From: Vandiemenella viatica
Lineage: Eukaryota; Arthropoda; Insecta; Orthoptera; Morabidae
DNA length: 64,000 nucleotides
Reading direction: 5' to 3'
Assembly (NCBI GenBank): GCA_031002005.1
Contig: JARYHS010006964.1
Location: 1-64,000, forward strand
Part shown: positions 11,042 through 23,820 of the stretch, piece by piece
Position numbering within the stretch: the stretch's first letter is position 1
Layout of the letters: every line of letters begins with the position of its first letter
Translations under genes and position numbers: made by a program
The notes under the pieces: generated by a model
Seen by the model: only the letters and a program-made list of their open reading frames with translations
Database searches by the model: none
What the model was told of the DNA's origin: nothing

Positions 11042-12213
11042 AAGTGATGTTCCGATACCATCAAAATTTTCATACCTACTCAGATGTACTCAAATTGTTT
11101 TATGATAGTCATACTGAGTACTGCAAAATTATCAATATTTACTCATGTCGATACTTTCTTTAATTAATTTCGAAATCTCAGAATATATGTGATGTTTTGC
11201 TAAATTATTTATTTTACTTGACCAGTGTAATAAAGTAAAATAACACACAGTAAAAACTTTTATTTATTTATTAAAATTATAATAAAGAAACACATTCTAA
11301 GCAAACTTAGAAGGTTTTGTCATTATCTTTAAATATTTATTTATTATAATTTTAACACTTTTAAACAAAAAAGTCCTCTTTTGGAAGGTTTCCCAAATAA
11401 AGCAATTGTTCCAAATATTTTTGAGGACAACTTGTTCTTATGTTTATCATTGTTTCAGTCCACCTTAGAGAACAAACATTCACTCGGTACTGAGGTTGCT
11501 GCAACAATAAGATACTGTTTTTTGTATTTGTATGGACAAGAAATATAGAATCTCATTTCTTCCCATTCTGGTAAATGGATTGATTTTTACAGACATTCAA
11601 GTGTTTGACAAGTTTGTCACTACATTGCATTATCTTTATCTTTTTGTAGTGTTGGCTAGCTCTTTGTGATGTTTCTAGAAGTCATATTCCTGTTAAACAC
11701 TAGCTGAAGCAGCTTCCTCTTTCGATTCACATGGGCTACTTAATTGCTCATGAACCACATCTTTTAGTTTTTGTATGGGACTGCGCGGGTGTGACCAATT
11801 GCAGCAGGGAGTGACCATTGGCCAGCCATATCAAAACACATTCCAAGTACGATTTTATTACAATGAAATAAGACAATATTTTTGAGATTGGACCCTCTGT
11901 GCTCATTCTTAGAAGCAATTTTGTTTGATTTTCAATGCTACCAACTTGATGTTTGGGGGAAATTAATTTGGCAGGCACAAGCTGAGTGGTGTAGTAGGGT
12001 TGATGTGTTTAGAATTTAACACCTGGTGCTTTTGATACTTTCGATTCAATATAAGTACTTTTCTTCCAATACCAATTAGAGTATTGAATGAAGTTATTCA
12101 AATATTTTTTTTACTGCTTTACGCCTCGTCGATGGCTTCGAATATGAAAGTACTCAGTATAGAAACAAATTACTGAGTACTTACTCATATTTACTTGTAT
12201 CGAATCATCACTA
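11042..12213 (-). mobile_element. hAT transposon remnant in intron 1 (copy 1)
   Basis: The ends are roughly inverted: left AAGTGATGTTCCGATACCA, right (reverse complement) TAGTGATGATTCGATACAA. Both are followed by TACTCAG/GAGTA subterminal motifs. Inside, on the minus strand near 11473-11508, the frame reads IVAATSVPSECLFSKV, the conserved hAT C-terminal dimerisation signature. A 76-aa open frame is at 11748-11978. Flanking 8-mers TGGCTTTG and GGGCCTTT are only loosely alike, as expected for an old insertion. No intact transposase remains. Confidence 0.65.
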
Positions 12214-15200
12214 GGGCCTTTAATGAGAAATGATTATATTTAGGCAAATTACACCTGGTGGGAATAAACAGTTGTGAGGCTAAAATAACTGTTCTTATCT
12301 ATCTGTGACTGGGTTGTAGATAATATTAACTTGAACACATCTTTTTTTTGTAAAAATCAATGCTTTTTCTTCTTACAATTCTGTGTACTATTTCACAGAA
12401 CATTGTGTTATAACAGGCATTATGAGAAAAACATTAATTTGTCAATTGTCGCCACAAACTTGTGAAGATAACTTCAAATTGACCTGCTGAGAATATATCA
12501 ATTTACACCAAAGGTATCAGGCATGAAGCTCCTTTTTATTTAACGATATTAGTAAAAATGGAGTAAGTCATCTATATGATTTGTTTCTCCTCCCAAATAA
12601 TTTCCTCTCAAGTGGCAGAGATATTAACATGCCTTGGGAGCCATTCTGTTGAGTCTGCAATATTCTCTACTTAATTTGTAGGCAGCTACACTGGCAACTG
12701 TGGACGGTAACATGATTACTTCACAGTCAACCTATAAACTCTCACTCTTTGCCTTTAGCCTCATGTTGCTTCCCGTTGAATGTTCTTACTAATATTCATT
12801 ACCAAAGCAATTTCTGAAATAGCTAAGGTAAAGTTAGTTACTCTGTTTTGAAACCAGTTGTTAGTTAATCATTCATATTAATGTCAGTACCATACCATAC
12901 AATTTGACCAATGACATATTCCCATTATCTGAAGTTAACTTGTACTCTAATGAGATGCATAGACAAATAAATCCAATTTATGCATTTCATGAAATACAAG
13001 CCTCACGAACTAAAAAATCAAAGGCTGGTTAACTGAAATGAAGACTGTTGCTTTGTTGTGTATTTAGTGCTATGTACCAGCTCAGCTGTCTCCATTGTTT
13101 AAGCTCTTATATTATCCCCACCACATCTATCTAGCACAGTGTATATCATTAATACATGTTCAAATGATTTCTGTTGAAACTCGTGTGTATACATACTGTT
13201 AGCAGCACATACCTGCCTGGTCTCAGTATTAAAAAAATATATTTTACTTGTTCTAAGCCTTACTCTTCTCTTGCTTTAAATATTGATATCTACTGTTTAT
13301 TAATTTATTTAATCTTGGATACATTTTTCCCTGGTGGAATAGTTCATCGTCAGTGAGAATTTAGTAGAATTAGTTAGGTTGTGGTCATTAAACGCTCTAT
13401 TTAAACTTTAATTGAACCCCACTTAATAGTGTGGTTCAATGTAACTTCTTGTATTGTTTTGAAGGTCACAATTTCCCTAGGTTTTGCACTAGACAAACTT
13501 TTTGTACCTTGTTTGGCTCTAGCGGTTAAAGTTTTTTGGATTTGAATGAGCCTTATTTAGCAACAGGTTTCTTCACTTTTATGACATGTTTAATGCTTTA
13601 TACAATTATAAGAATTTTACATCATCAAAAGTGGAAATGCTCATTGTATTACAAAGAAATTCAAGTTCTTTGTGTATCTGCCTAAATCTACTGAACTGTT
13701 ATTGTTGAGTTAATTATTATTCATGGGGATAATAAATGTCTGTTTGTGTGTTGTTTCATAAATGTGGTCAAGAGCTTGCCATGTAACATTAAGTACTAAG
13801 AAGCAATATATTATTTTTTAATATAAAAAAACCATTAACTATACATACATGAGAAAATTTGGTCATAGTAATTTTAGGGAACTGTATGAATAACCACATA
13901 GTTTTATTCTTTGACATCTAATTTGTGCATCATAAAGGATTGCACTGTAGGCTGTTGTGTAAAAACAGTGATGGATTGTCCTATATTACATATCAATTAT
14001 TTTTTAAAAAAATTAAAAAAATAAAATAAAGTGGTAGTTGCTTTTATGATCCAAGGCTTATTAAAGAAAATGTAATCACAACTACTGCACTACTGTTATA
14101 AAAAACATTGTAGTTAGTTGACATATATCTACTGATATACTATAATACTTCTGGCGTCGATGATAGTTGCCTTCCTATGGTGTGCCCTATTTTTTAATAG
14201 CAGTCTAGTAGTAGTTTGTCTTTTTTTTAAAAGTGAATTTGTGTTTGGTTCCTGATGCAGATTAGATTATTTCCAATCACCAGTACTGACTTCTACCTCT
14301 GAGAAAGCTTGCTTTTCTGTATGAAGGTCAACACTTGGGCCTGTCATTTTGGTAGAATGTGTGTTTGAATCTTGGTCTGATCTTGGCCAGACCATCAGAT
14401 TTCTGAAAATTACTTCAGGTGAATGTCATGCGATTCATTCAAAACTGCATGGCTCAGTTCCTCCCCATTTGTTGTCCTCAATCCTTTCTTAGTCCCAGTG
14501 GTATCAATGAGCCACAGAGCCCAAAGTGAAAACTCCTCAGCACTTGTAAATTCTCTTTGTTTTTATTTATCCAGATGATCTATGATGTATTTGGTGGATA
14601 TATCTCCCAGTTATTTCATGCATAAAGTATCGAATAATTTTATCAAAAGTGCTCAAACTGGTGACTGAAAATTTCTAAACTGATTAAGTGAGTCTGGTGG
14701 TTGAAAAATAATTTTGAGGCAACCATTCAGTATGACCTGCGGTGTGTGCTGGGCTCTGCACTTCAGATTTTGGTTTTCCATCTTCAGATTGATGTGAGAT
14801 CATTTCTTTATTAATGCTGTTACAATTTTCTTTAATCCATGTTAATAATTATCTCTTAGTACTAATAATCACATTGTGGATAACAGATGAAGCAACAGCA
14901 AACAATTAGCCTATTCATACTGTCTAAGATGTTTGTTTATATATAATATGAAATATTCATCTGTTAATACATACAATTATTTTGCAGTGCTTTATAGAAT
15001 TATTTTTTATTTTGTTAGACCAGTATGTTTAGATGATATTCTGACACCAACTAAAGTTTTAATTTGCAAAGTGTTTGGGGCTTGAGTATTTGATGTATTT
15101 TGTATCTATTTATGTTTGGTTTTATATCATTAGATAATAAGGGTCAAATATGAAAATAACTTTTTGAAAAAGAAATTTTCATATTTTAATTGTTCCTGCA

Positions 15201-15297
15201 CTTCCTGCGTGAATGTTTTTGATTTTCTTTTCTTTATATTATATTCCTAGTTTATGTGTACATCATATGTATTTCTCATTATTTCCTTCTTTTTTAG
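12214..15297. other. Intron 1, second part (copy 1)
   Basis: No gene found. Bases 12645-13890 are present here but missing from copy 2 (junction at 34568). An old SINE-like stretch lies at about 14340-14580. The rest is AT-rich unique-looking sequence. Confidence 0.6.
14340..14585 (+). repeat. Degenerate tRNA-derived SINE (copy 1)
   Basis: The sequence has a weak B-box-like TGTTTGAATCTTGG and then a body resembling the better SINE at 26851-27106 (GGCCAGACCATCAGATTT, AATTACTTCAGGTGAATG, TTCCTCCCCATTTG). It is shared with 35000-35240. Old and heavily mutated. Confidence 0.5.
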
Positions 15298-15353
15298 AAT
15301 ATGCTGGAAGATGCAGAACAAGAAAATTCAGAAATGGAACCTGTGCCCAATGG
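15298..15353 (+). CDS. Zinc-finger gene, coding exon 2 (copy 1)
   Basis: The exon is bounded by a pyrimidine-rich acceptor (CTTCTTTTTTAG) and donor GG/GTAAAC. It encodes NMLEDAEQENSEMEPVPNG in the frame left by exon 1 and ends after two bases of a codon. The acidic composition fits a linker ahead of zinc fingers. Copy 2 (35969-36024) has one amino-acid change (E to G at the tenth or so residue). No downstream exon is available in this copy because the sequence stops at the gap. Confidence 0.7.
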
Positions 15354-15702
15354 GTAAACATATTTCCTTTTTATTAAAAAGTAATTTATGTTACTTTAGT
15401 ATTTTACTTATCACAATCTTAAATGTAGATTATTCTACCTAACATACATGATTTTTCTGTGGTGATTAATTTACCTGTTACAGATAATACTCAATATTGG
15501 CATAAGAAACATTACAGTTTTATATTTTTCTGGTGTAAATGAGGCTAAGTAATTGAAATGAATAGTATCATTAAAAAATTTAACTCACTTAACAGTTATT
15601 CCACATCTCTTTTTGTGTATTAATCTACTTTTATCGTAAAAGAAAATAATCATGGACAAGAAGGAGAGAAAACATTTTCTTTGGTGACTGGTGGCAGAGT
15701 TA

Positions 15703-15905
15703 GACCAAGCATGGTGGGTGAGCAATAACAATCTGACTTCGCATTTGGGAGGAAGTAGTTTTGAATCCTATCTGGCCTTCTAGAATTGTATTTTACATGT
15801 TTTCCCCAAATCACTTCAGGCAAATGTTGTGGCCAAAATCGTTTCCTTTTCTTGCCTCCAGTTGTTTCCTGCCTCTAATGATCTTGATATTAATGAGGTG
15901 CATAG
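15703..15905 (+). repeat. Old tRNA-derived SINE (copy 1)
   Basis: The tRNA-like head CCAAGCATGGTGGGTGAGC is followed by a B-box-like TTTTGAATCC. The body has CCCCAAATCACTTCAGGCAA and TTTCTTGCCTCCAG. Same family as 26851-27106 but diverged. The pair in copy 2 is 36371-36585. Confidence 0.7.
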
Positions 15906-18507
15906 GCATAAGGGCATAAAGGCAGAATCCTTAAGTTTAGTTGCTTTTGTCAGTTAAATGGCATGATGCTGGAAAACTGTATTCAGTAGAAACACATAAC
16001 TTAATACATTACAAGTCTTTTACACTTTTTTATGAATCTGTGTAGCTTTTTTCTTCTTTAAAATCATTTACTAGTTAAGTTTTATGACGTACAAGAATTT
16101 TGCATTGCATGCCCTTTCAAATAGTTGATGTGATGTACCTAATCATTTAGCCTCTTCTTCTTGTATGGTTCATTATTGTTCCCATCTCTTTTTCTCCAAA
16201 AGAAGTATCTTTTGCTATGCTTTTCCTTGTTCTTTTTTTTTAAAAAAAAAAAATAAGTAAGTGAAGGACGAGCCCTTCATTAAAACCTCCCCAGGGCTTT
16301 TCTCTCAGGAGCGTCCATCCCTAACTAAGTAGTTCCAGATTTAGGGAGCTAAATATTGGTCTCACCTCTTCCAGTTAGGAATAAAAGTTGCTCCCATGAC
16401 ATAATTTGTATTGCCCAGAGGCCATGACTACAAGAATGAACATATGATTTTTCTGCTGCTGTGTGTATTGCTCACATTTTTATTGCAGTGATGGCCATGA
16501 CAATCCTCAATATCTGAACAAAAAACATATCAATATCAGGAAATGTGCTTGAAATACAAAATTCTCTGCAAAAAGATGAATTTAATAGAATTCCCGGGAA
16601 AATACCTAATTTGATCATAAACCTTATCTGATATTTCGACTAATTTCTAATTATAACCAATTATTATGAGAAGGCCATGAAAAATAATTTTCATTAGTTC
16701 CAAGAAATGTGTGGACCATAAGACTTGAACTTAATAGGAACAGAGTATCCCAGATTAAGTTCTACTTGAAGGGTGCAGCCCTAAATATTGTGTTTTACGT
16801 GTTTGTGCATTGTTTTTTTGTTGCTGTTTCCTCCTCTATTAACCTTTGGTGAGTGGTCGGCATCTATCATCTTTCTGTATAAATATCACCTCACATCATT
16901 TCTGCTACCTCCTCAAACCTAAAAGAGATGCAAGGAAAGGCTTCGTTTTTGGGAATTTGTAAAATTGGTGGCGGATCATATTAACATTTTTATATGTGTA
17001 GAAGTTTTACAATTTAATTTACTGAAGTACGTAGTACATAATGGCCAAATTACCTATTTTTTAATTTATTTTAAACAAATGATCCATAACACTGAGAGTA
17101 ATGATTCTGTTACAGAAAGCATAGTGTTTACACACTACAGAGTACAAACTTCGCTCAGATCAAGATCTCATGACTTTTTATCACTAAACAACCACAAGAC
17201 TTATACCTATTTTTATAAGAATTTTTTTGTGCCATTTGATTTATTTTTATGTTATTCTGAGTTTCACTCAAATATAACAGTTCCATTGAAAACCCATGAA
17301 ATATTTCAGAATTAGTTTGATTAATACTTATGTGTTCCCCTAATAAAAAAGAACTTAATCTTTGTCATCAATGGCTGTGCATCTTGGCCGAGTGATGCTG
17401 TTGCTGTAGATTTAACTGCCATCACAAATAAATTTTATTATGGTACCTTCCAAACTAAGTATAGGAAGAATAAAATTTATTCTGTTTGTTAAGCTTGCTG
17501 ATCTATATAGATAACAGAAATTAGATCAAAACAAAGCAGTTCACCAAAACATCTCATGTTTGGCCTCACATTGAATAAGTATTGGCAAAATCACAATTTA
17601 TTGACTTTGTATGATTTGGGAATGATACCATATATATGTATATATCAAATTACCTCTTTCTAACCATACTAGAAGTATATTGAAATTATTTTGATTCTCA
17701 AATTTTTGAATTTCACTAACTTCTAAAGCCAGGAGAGAAATGAAGTAAAATGAAGAGGTTTGTTTATCTTATTAATTTCAATTTATAATGAAAATCTTGA
17801 GTTGTGTAAATGTTTTAGGCTAGAAAGTGACATTATATATGGTGTAGATACACAAAAATTTACCAGTTTATCCATATACCAATTTAAGGCTTTCTACAAC
17901 CATAGAAATACTTGAGAGTTTTATTGATTGTGGGACTGATTGGCAAATTGGTAAAATTTTGCATTTGAATAACTTAAAAACTTTGAACCATAGTGAAACA
18001 AAATTTGATGTTTTGCTACAATAGCTGATATCTTCTAATAGAAAATGAGAAATGAATCTGCACAAAGAAATTGAGGTACGAAAATAGCCTAAATCACTTC
18101 AAGAAAAGTGTTGACTCGATTTGGCGGACCCACTGTCACATTCCTTCTGGCTACAGTTGAAGCAGTAGTGGAGTGCTGATCTTCAACCAACCCAACTGCT
18201 TTAGAATATTTTTGATTCATATTAAGAAGTCAGGTTGATCTATATTATTTTTTTATATTAGAATTTGAAAATGGATGTATCTATAATTAAAAGTAGGTCA
18301 TTAGTGCGATAGCTACTGTAAGCTGTTTACTTATCCAAGATGAGGCGGTGGTGAGAGTTAGTGGGAGGCAGCTCGTAGTGTGGATCCTGGCACTGCAGGA
18401 ACGGCAGTGAACGTACTATGCGACTAAATAATTCAGACTAAAAACAAAAATTGATTGAGGATCAGGAAGACATGCAGTGGCAATTATTTAAGCCGTTGTT
18501 TCTTTAC

Positions 18508-18700
18508 CAAGCATGGTGGGTGAGTGGTAATGCTCTGGCCTTGCAGTCAGGTAGACACAGGTTTGAATCCCTGCCCAGCCATCTAGATTTAGGTTTTCAA
18601 TGTTTTCCACGGTCACTCCCACTGAATGCAATGATAACTATAACAGAATTCCTTCCCATTCCTTGCCCATCCTTTTTTGAGCTCTACTAACCATGACATG
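18508..18700 (+). repeat. Old tRNA-derived SINE (copy 1)
   Basis: The head ACCAAGCATGGTGGGTGAGT carries an A-box-like TGGTAATGCTCTGG and a B box GGTTTGAATCC. The body has CATCTAGATTTAGGTTTTCA and CCTTCCCATTCC. The pair in copy 2 is 39174-39365. Confidence 0.75.
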
Positions 18701-20194
18701 TATCAAGCATATAGCCATAAGCAATAACAGTTTGTTTCTTTGTCATGTTCCAGTAGTCCAATTAATTAAGAGACTTGCACATATAAACTTATACCCAAAG
18801 ATACTACTGCTTATTGTGGTGCACTGTTTGGTACCCTGAGGTGCCCTTATAATCGAATGGGTAGCACCGAGCAAATCAACTCACTGTAATTTGATCATTG
18901 GGTGCCCCTGTCCACAGCTTTAATACCAGATGCCAATAATTTGCATTACAAATTATTATTAAAAGCTATTACCAATTGACGCTGTTAGAACACGTTGCTA
19001 CCTTGATTGGCTCTACGGGTTTGTTACTTGTCAAATGTAATGTTTATATAAGTTTATACTTAGAGACATAAATCAGTAGTTATTATTGCATACTCAGACC
19101 ACTGATTCAAAACCCATTTATGTTATTACTAACATCAGATTGTAGTCCTCTATTTCATATCTAGATTGGGTTTTTAGGAGGGGGTAAGATTTTGTTGAAT
19201 ACCAAATGGTGGTAGGGTACGTCAAAGAATTTTTAATATTTCTCCACAAAGTAACTTCATTCAGTGCCATCATCATCATCACATAATCATGGAATAGATG
19301 TCTGCGGCCTATAATTCTAACTCAAAGTTATCTTTAGAACTAATATTCTATTTTCAAAGTTGTTATTATAATTAAGTTCCAGCTTACAAGCATATGAGTT
19401 TGAATTCATCTATTTCAGCAAGTAGGATGCGAGGACTACATACTTGATATAATTCTTCTAGTTTCTTCACTAAAAGACACTGACTGCTCCAGTTGGTTTC
19501 AGTTACAATGAGTTTATCAGGGTAATGATACTTTATGGTACCACCTTTCCTCATACTGTTTCAAAGAAAGTACTGCACTTATATTTTCTTTACTTTACAA
19601 TTATTTTGTTGGGTGAGCCAAAAATACCTAATACTAGTAGTGTGGGATTTGACCACCCTGATGCAAGGTAGTCTACGACACGCTGGTGTGCATTTTGGAA
19701 TTTTGTTCTTAGTCACTTCAAGCTTGGAAATAAAAGATACCTTATTGCAGCTTTATTTGCATCATCCTCTGAATGAGATCAAAGCCTGAAGAAATTATAA
19801 AGTACTTAACCATTCAGTTTTTTATTTCTGTCTACTCAGTTTGTTTTAAATTCTTATATAGCATCATACTTCAAATAGTAGACCGGAATATTACCTGTCA
19901 TGTTTTTTTTTCACAATTTTTTGTCGCAAGAACATTCAACAGGCTATGAACTCCAGTAACATTTAAAAAAAACTATCGAAGGATAACAATTTTACATGTT
20001 ATTCATACACTGTTTAACTTCCAGTGAGAGATGGTTCCTTGTGTAGCTTAGTGTTTTGCTTACTGCTGTGTATTTAAAACACAAATTGTATTAATTATCT
20101 TCCTACTGTCAATCATTTATGTAAAGAAATATAACATTTAATTTTTTCTTTCTTACTGATTATTAATTAAAATCAACACTGAACATTGTTTTCT

Positions 20195-21194
20195 NNNNNN
20201 NNNNNNNNNNNNNNNNNNNNNNNNNNNNNNNNNNNNNNNNNNNNNNNNNNNNNNNNNNNNNNNNNNNNNNNNNNNNNNNNNNNNNNNNNNNNNNNNNNNN
20301 NNNNNNNNNNNNNNNNNNNNNNNNNNNNNNNNNNNNNNNNNNNNNNNNNNNNNNNNNNNNNNNNNNNNNNNNNNNNNNNNNNNNNNNNNNNNNNNNNNNN
20401 NNNNNNNNNNNNNNNNNNNNNNNNNNNNNNNNNNNNNNNNNNNNNNNNNNNNNNNNNNNNNNNNNNNNNNNNNNNNNNNNNNNNNNNNNNNNNNNNNNNN
20501 NNNNNNNNNNNNNNNNNNNNNNNNNNNNNNNNNNNNNNNNNNNNNNNNNNNNNNNNNNNNNNNNNNNNNNNNNNNNNNNNNNNNNNNNNNNNNNNNNNNN
20601 NNNNNNNNNNNNNNNNNNNNNNNNNNNNNNNNNNNNNNNNNNNNNNNNNNNNNNNNNNNNNNNNNNNNNNNNNNNNNNNNNNNNNNNNNNNNNNNNNNNN
20701 NNNNNNNNNNNNNNNNNNNNNNNNNNNNNNNNNNNNNNNNNNNNNNNNNNNNNNNNNNNNNNNNNNNNNNNNNNNNNNNNNNNNNNNNNNNNNNNNNNNN
20801 NNNNNNNNNNNNNNNNNNNNNNNNNNNNNNNNNNNNNNNNNNNNNNNNNNNNNNNNNNNNNNNNNNNNNNNNNNNNNNNNNNNNNNNNNNNNNNNNNNNN
20901 NNNNNNNNNNNNNNNNNNNNNNNNNNNNNNNNNNNNNNNNNNNNNNNNNNNNNNNNNNNNNNNNNNNNNNNNNNNNNNNNNNNNNNNNNNNNNNNNNNNN
21001 NNNNNNNNNNNNNNNNNNNNNNNNNNNNNNNNNNNNNNNNNNNNNNNNNNNNNNNNNNNNNNNNNNNNNNNNNNNNNNNNNNNNNNNNNNNNNNNNNNNN
21101 NNNNNNNNNNNNNNNNNNNNNNNNNNNNNNNNNNNNNNNNNNNNNNNNNNNNNNNNNNNNNNNNNNNNNNNNNNNNNNNNNNNNNNNNNNNNNN
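20195..21194. other. Assembly gap of exactly 1000 N
   Basis: The run is exactly 1000 bases, a conventional placeholder length rather than a measured distance. The sequence before it matches 43921-43936 but the sequence after it does not continue that match, so two contigs were joined here. Long N-filled open frames across it are artefacts. Confidence 0.98.
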
Positions 21195-22735
21195 CATCAC
21201 ACTGTTCGTCACTTATACGCTAAAAAAAAGTAATTCTTATACGTTTTATTACATATAAAACTTTCAATTTTTAACTATTCAATTCATGCGGGCATACTTG
21301 GGGCCAAATTTCATTCATTTATCACAACACCGTCTGGGTGTTGGGATTTTAATTTGCGCCAGTTTGTGTATCAGTTGCTATGTGTAAAGGTCGAGCTGCA
21401 CAATGATAATACTAGTCTGTATCGTCACCACAACAACAGTTGGCCGAGCGACGGCTCCCCCCTCGCGTCCACACCTTCCCATAGCTCGTCCGTGTTCCTA
21501 CACGGTCTTTAGTCTCCTTTAACATTTTCAAGTGATTTTTTAAGGGAATCAATGTTGGGTATAACAGGTAGGTTTGACACACTACTTTATTATAGAGTAC
21601 TGTACTTTATTTTGCACAGCTTTGGTACGAAAGTACATTAAAATACTTTTTTCTATGACTCACGTAATCACCTAACTGGTTGATCTTTTATGTACAAAAA
21701 TAGTATCCCAGCGCAGTATTAACAGTATCAATGCAATCTCAATGAAATGTCATCATTTCGCACTTGTGTTTGTTTTGTCTGAGGTACTTTTCGATTCACT
21801 CAGTACTTTTTTGTTAGTGAATAACGAGATTATAACATATTTTAATTTAAATATAGGTCTTAAAGATTTTGTATAGTAAAAATAATAATTTCGTGTTACC
21901 TCAAAGTTCTAGTCACAGAGGTTCTTATTGGGAAACTCGCAGTGCACCTACATCTTAGTCACCTAACTTGAAAAGAAGACCTACAGATTGACGTGAAATT
22001 CGAACTACTGAGCGTCCTTCACATTAACAGATAAAAGCTTTGCCAGTGGTAAATGTCAATTTTAATGCTCACAAAAATTACAATCGAGACCGGGATATGA
22101 AACGGGACTTTCAGATTCAAAATCGCACGCAGTAACCATTTGAGTCACCAGTCCGAACATAGGTGTAATGAAAAATAAGTTTCCAAACATGATAAATTAA
22201 ACATACACTTTTTGTATACCATCTATTTTTGCTCTCAAAAGACACGAATCCACTTTTGTGTGTTTGAATACATATTTTTCAGTACTTCTAGATTAGTCTT
22301 GCGTCTGGTTACGGCGTGCGATTGGGGTGTGGGAGATTCGGTTATAAATGCGAATTTCGGCTGCAATTTTTGTGGGTTTTAAAATTGATGTTCAACTCTG
22401 GCAAAGCTTTGATTTTTAAATGCGAAGATGCTGGACTCTTCCTACATTTTACGAACATCTGATGAATATAGATGAAAAAAATACCATTTTTTAAGGCAAA
22501 TAATAATATGATAACAACATTTAGTCGTAAGAGAAGAGAAATTTCGGAACTCTCTCTATGCGCTTCTCTACATCCAGCAGGCCGACACTGGTCCACACCG
22601 TCAAAACATAAACCAATCCAATGACGGCCGAGTGTCGGACTGAGGCCCGATCTTCAAAGTAAAACCACTTTCGATCACCGGTGAGGAATACGTGGTTAAA
22701 ATCTTTCCATATTGACTATTGAACATGAAGAAACT
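21195..22735. other. Gene-free stretch after the gap
   Basis: AT-rich sequence with no recognisable gene. A GC-richer patch is at about 21425-21490. A tRNA-like minus-strand piece (accordant with an old SINE head, GATATGAAACGGGACTTTC) is near 22085-22160, low confidence. Confidence 0.45.
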
Positions 22736-23029
22736 CAAATTGATAATTTTGAAGATGTGATTTACGAGTTTGCAGCTGTTAAAGCTAAAAAGAGGAGATT
22801 GTGAAGCAATTGTTTTTAGTTTATTTGTGTATTTTTTTAAATGATGTTAATATTACAATTTTATTAACTATAATTTTAATAACAATAAATGTTTATTTAG
22901 TTATATTTTATTAATATCATATTTTACACTTACAAGATATTAAATTTTATTTAATTTTGAATTTAAGTATTCGAGGGGTGACACCATCGATAACCGCCCC
23001 GGATGTCACCCACGCTAGCTACGCCACTG
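22736..23029 (+). mobile_element. 3' end of a hAT-like element (C terminus plus terminal repeat)
   Basis: From 22736 the plus strand reads QIDNFEDVIYEFAAVKAKKRRL followed by a stop (split here: QIDNFEDVIYEFA, then AVKAKKRRL), like the last residues of several hAT/MYM-type transposases. About 230 bases later the sequence ends GCTAGCTACGCCACTG. Its reverse complement CAGTGGCGTAGCTAGCGTGG is a terminal-repeat sequence I associate with arthropod hAT-like elements. No left end is visible, so this is a 5'-truncated relic. Confidence 0.5.
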
Positions 23030-23053
23030 GTGTGCATGATTCTCTATTGTGTT

Positions 23054-23090
23054 TTAACCCTTTGACTACCAACGGGACATATGTGTCCCA
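23054..23090 (+). mobile_element. Lone piggyBac-like terminal end
   Basis: TTAA (23054-23057) is followed by CCCTTTGACTACCAACGGG and then the palindrome GGGACATATGTGTCCC. The intact piggyBac element at 40793 begins TTAA-CCCTTTATAG and also has a subterminal 16-base palindrome GGTACATATGTGTACC of the same design. No matching right end is visible nearby, so this is a truncated or very diverged element. Confidence 0.45.
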
Positions 23091-23806
23091 CGAAACGCCA
23101 TGCAGAAACGACTGGGCAATAGTGATTGTGAAAGTTATACGACGCCGTCCCACTAGTATAGAAGTGAGCATGAGACATTTAGTTTCGAATTCTGTCCACA
23201 CATGGCATCAGTTATGTTGTACTGAGAAGTAAAACAATTGTTTCCCGCTAGTTGCGATTCAGAGACACCGTTCTGTGTTTATTTCGTATTGTTTTGTAAA
23301 ATAATTGTCAATTATTCGTCTCAAAGTGTAATACTTTTGTCTAATCAGAACCTGGTAAATATATAATAATATTATGTAATCACTTGCTTGTTTATTGGTT
23401 ACAAAACAGATGATAATGGTATATATTAAAATAACAAAAGTAGGCACATATAAAGTACATACGTCTGAATGCACTACCCAGTTAATCTGTGCAGAACGAT
23501 ATCGTGTGTTTTGCAATAATTTATTTGTTGCAATCGATATTAACATCCTTAAGCATTGGAAGGCATTAATTTTTGCTAATTTAATAAAATTATACACGTT
23601 ACACTGGTTTCCTAAAATTAAAGAACTAGAAAGTTGCAACTATATATAGACGCTTTGAGGTGATAATTCCTGAATAAACAGGCGAAAGTAATTGTAAAAA
23701 CTGCCAACGAATTGTTAAGACTCTAATTACAAAACATTAAATATCAGTCTATGGCGCCAACCTTCGGTACTACATCATTTCTTGAAATTACTAAAATAAC
23801 GTGGGT
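23091..23806. other. AT-rich non-coding stretch
   Basis: No gene recognised. Opposing open frames at 23259-23639 and 23395-23649 are of low complexity and overlap each other, suggesting chance. Confidence 0.45.
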
Positions 23807-23820
23807 ATTAAGATTTTTGT

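Larger units (their letters stand above)
1..20194. repeat. Long near-identical segment, copy 1
   Basis: This segment matches 25808-43936 base for base over long stretches in the same order and orientation. Base 1 pairs with 25808 and base 20194 with 43936. It includes LINE, Harbinger and CR1-like sequence, zinc-finger exons 1 and 2, and SINEs. Divergence is limited to scattered substitutions, 1-5 base indels and five large structural differences. It ends at the first N of the assembly gap, so its right end is not a biological boundary. It is either the second haplotype of the same locus or a recent segmental duplication. Confidence 0.95.
15354..20194. other. Intron 2, 5' part (copy 1)
   Basis: Intronic sequence up to the assembly gap. 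It holds two old SINE copies (15703-15905 and 18508-18700). The TTAA at 20074-20077 is the empty target of the piggyBac element present in copy 2. Open frames of up to 116 codons (16965-17315) look like chance: low-complexity, no motif. Confidence 0.6.

Noticed and set aside
16965..17315. 116-codon ORF, conserved in copy 2 at 37595-37942
   Set aside because: Conservation is explained by the copy-level identity. The composition is low-complexity, no motif is visible, and in copy 2 the frame ends differently.
18451..18690. 79-codon ORF conserved in both copies
   Set aside because: It runs through an old SINE and the frame differs at its end between copies.
20163..21223. 345-349 codon open frames on both strands
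   Set aside because: They consist almost entirely of N and are gap artefacts.
23259..23649. Overlapping 126- and 84-codon ORFs on opposite strands
   Set aside because: AT-rich and biased, with no motif; probably chance.
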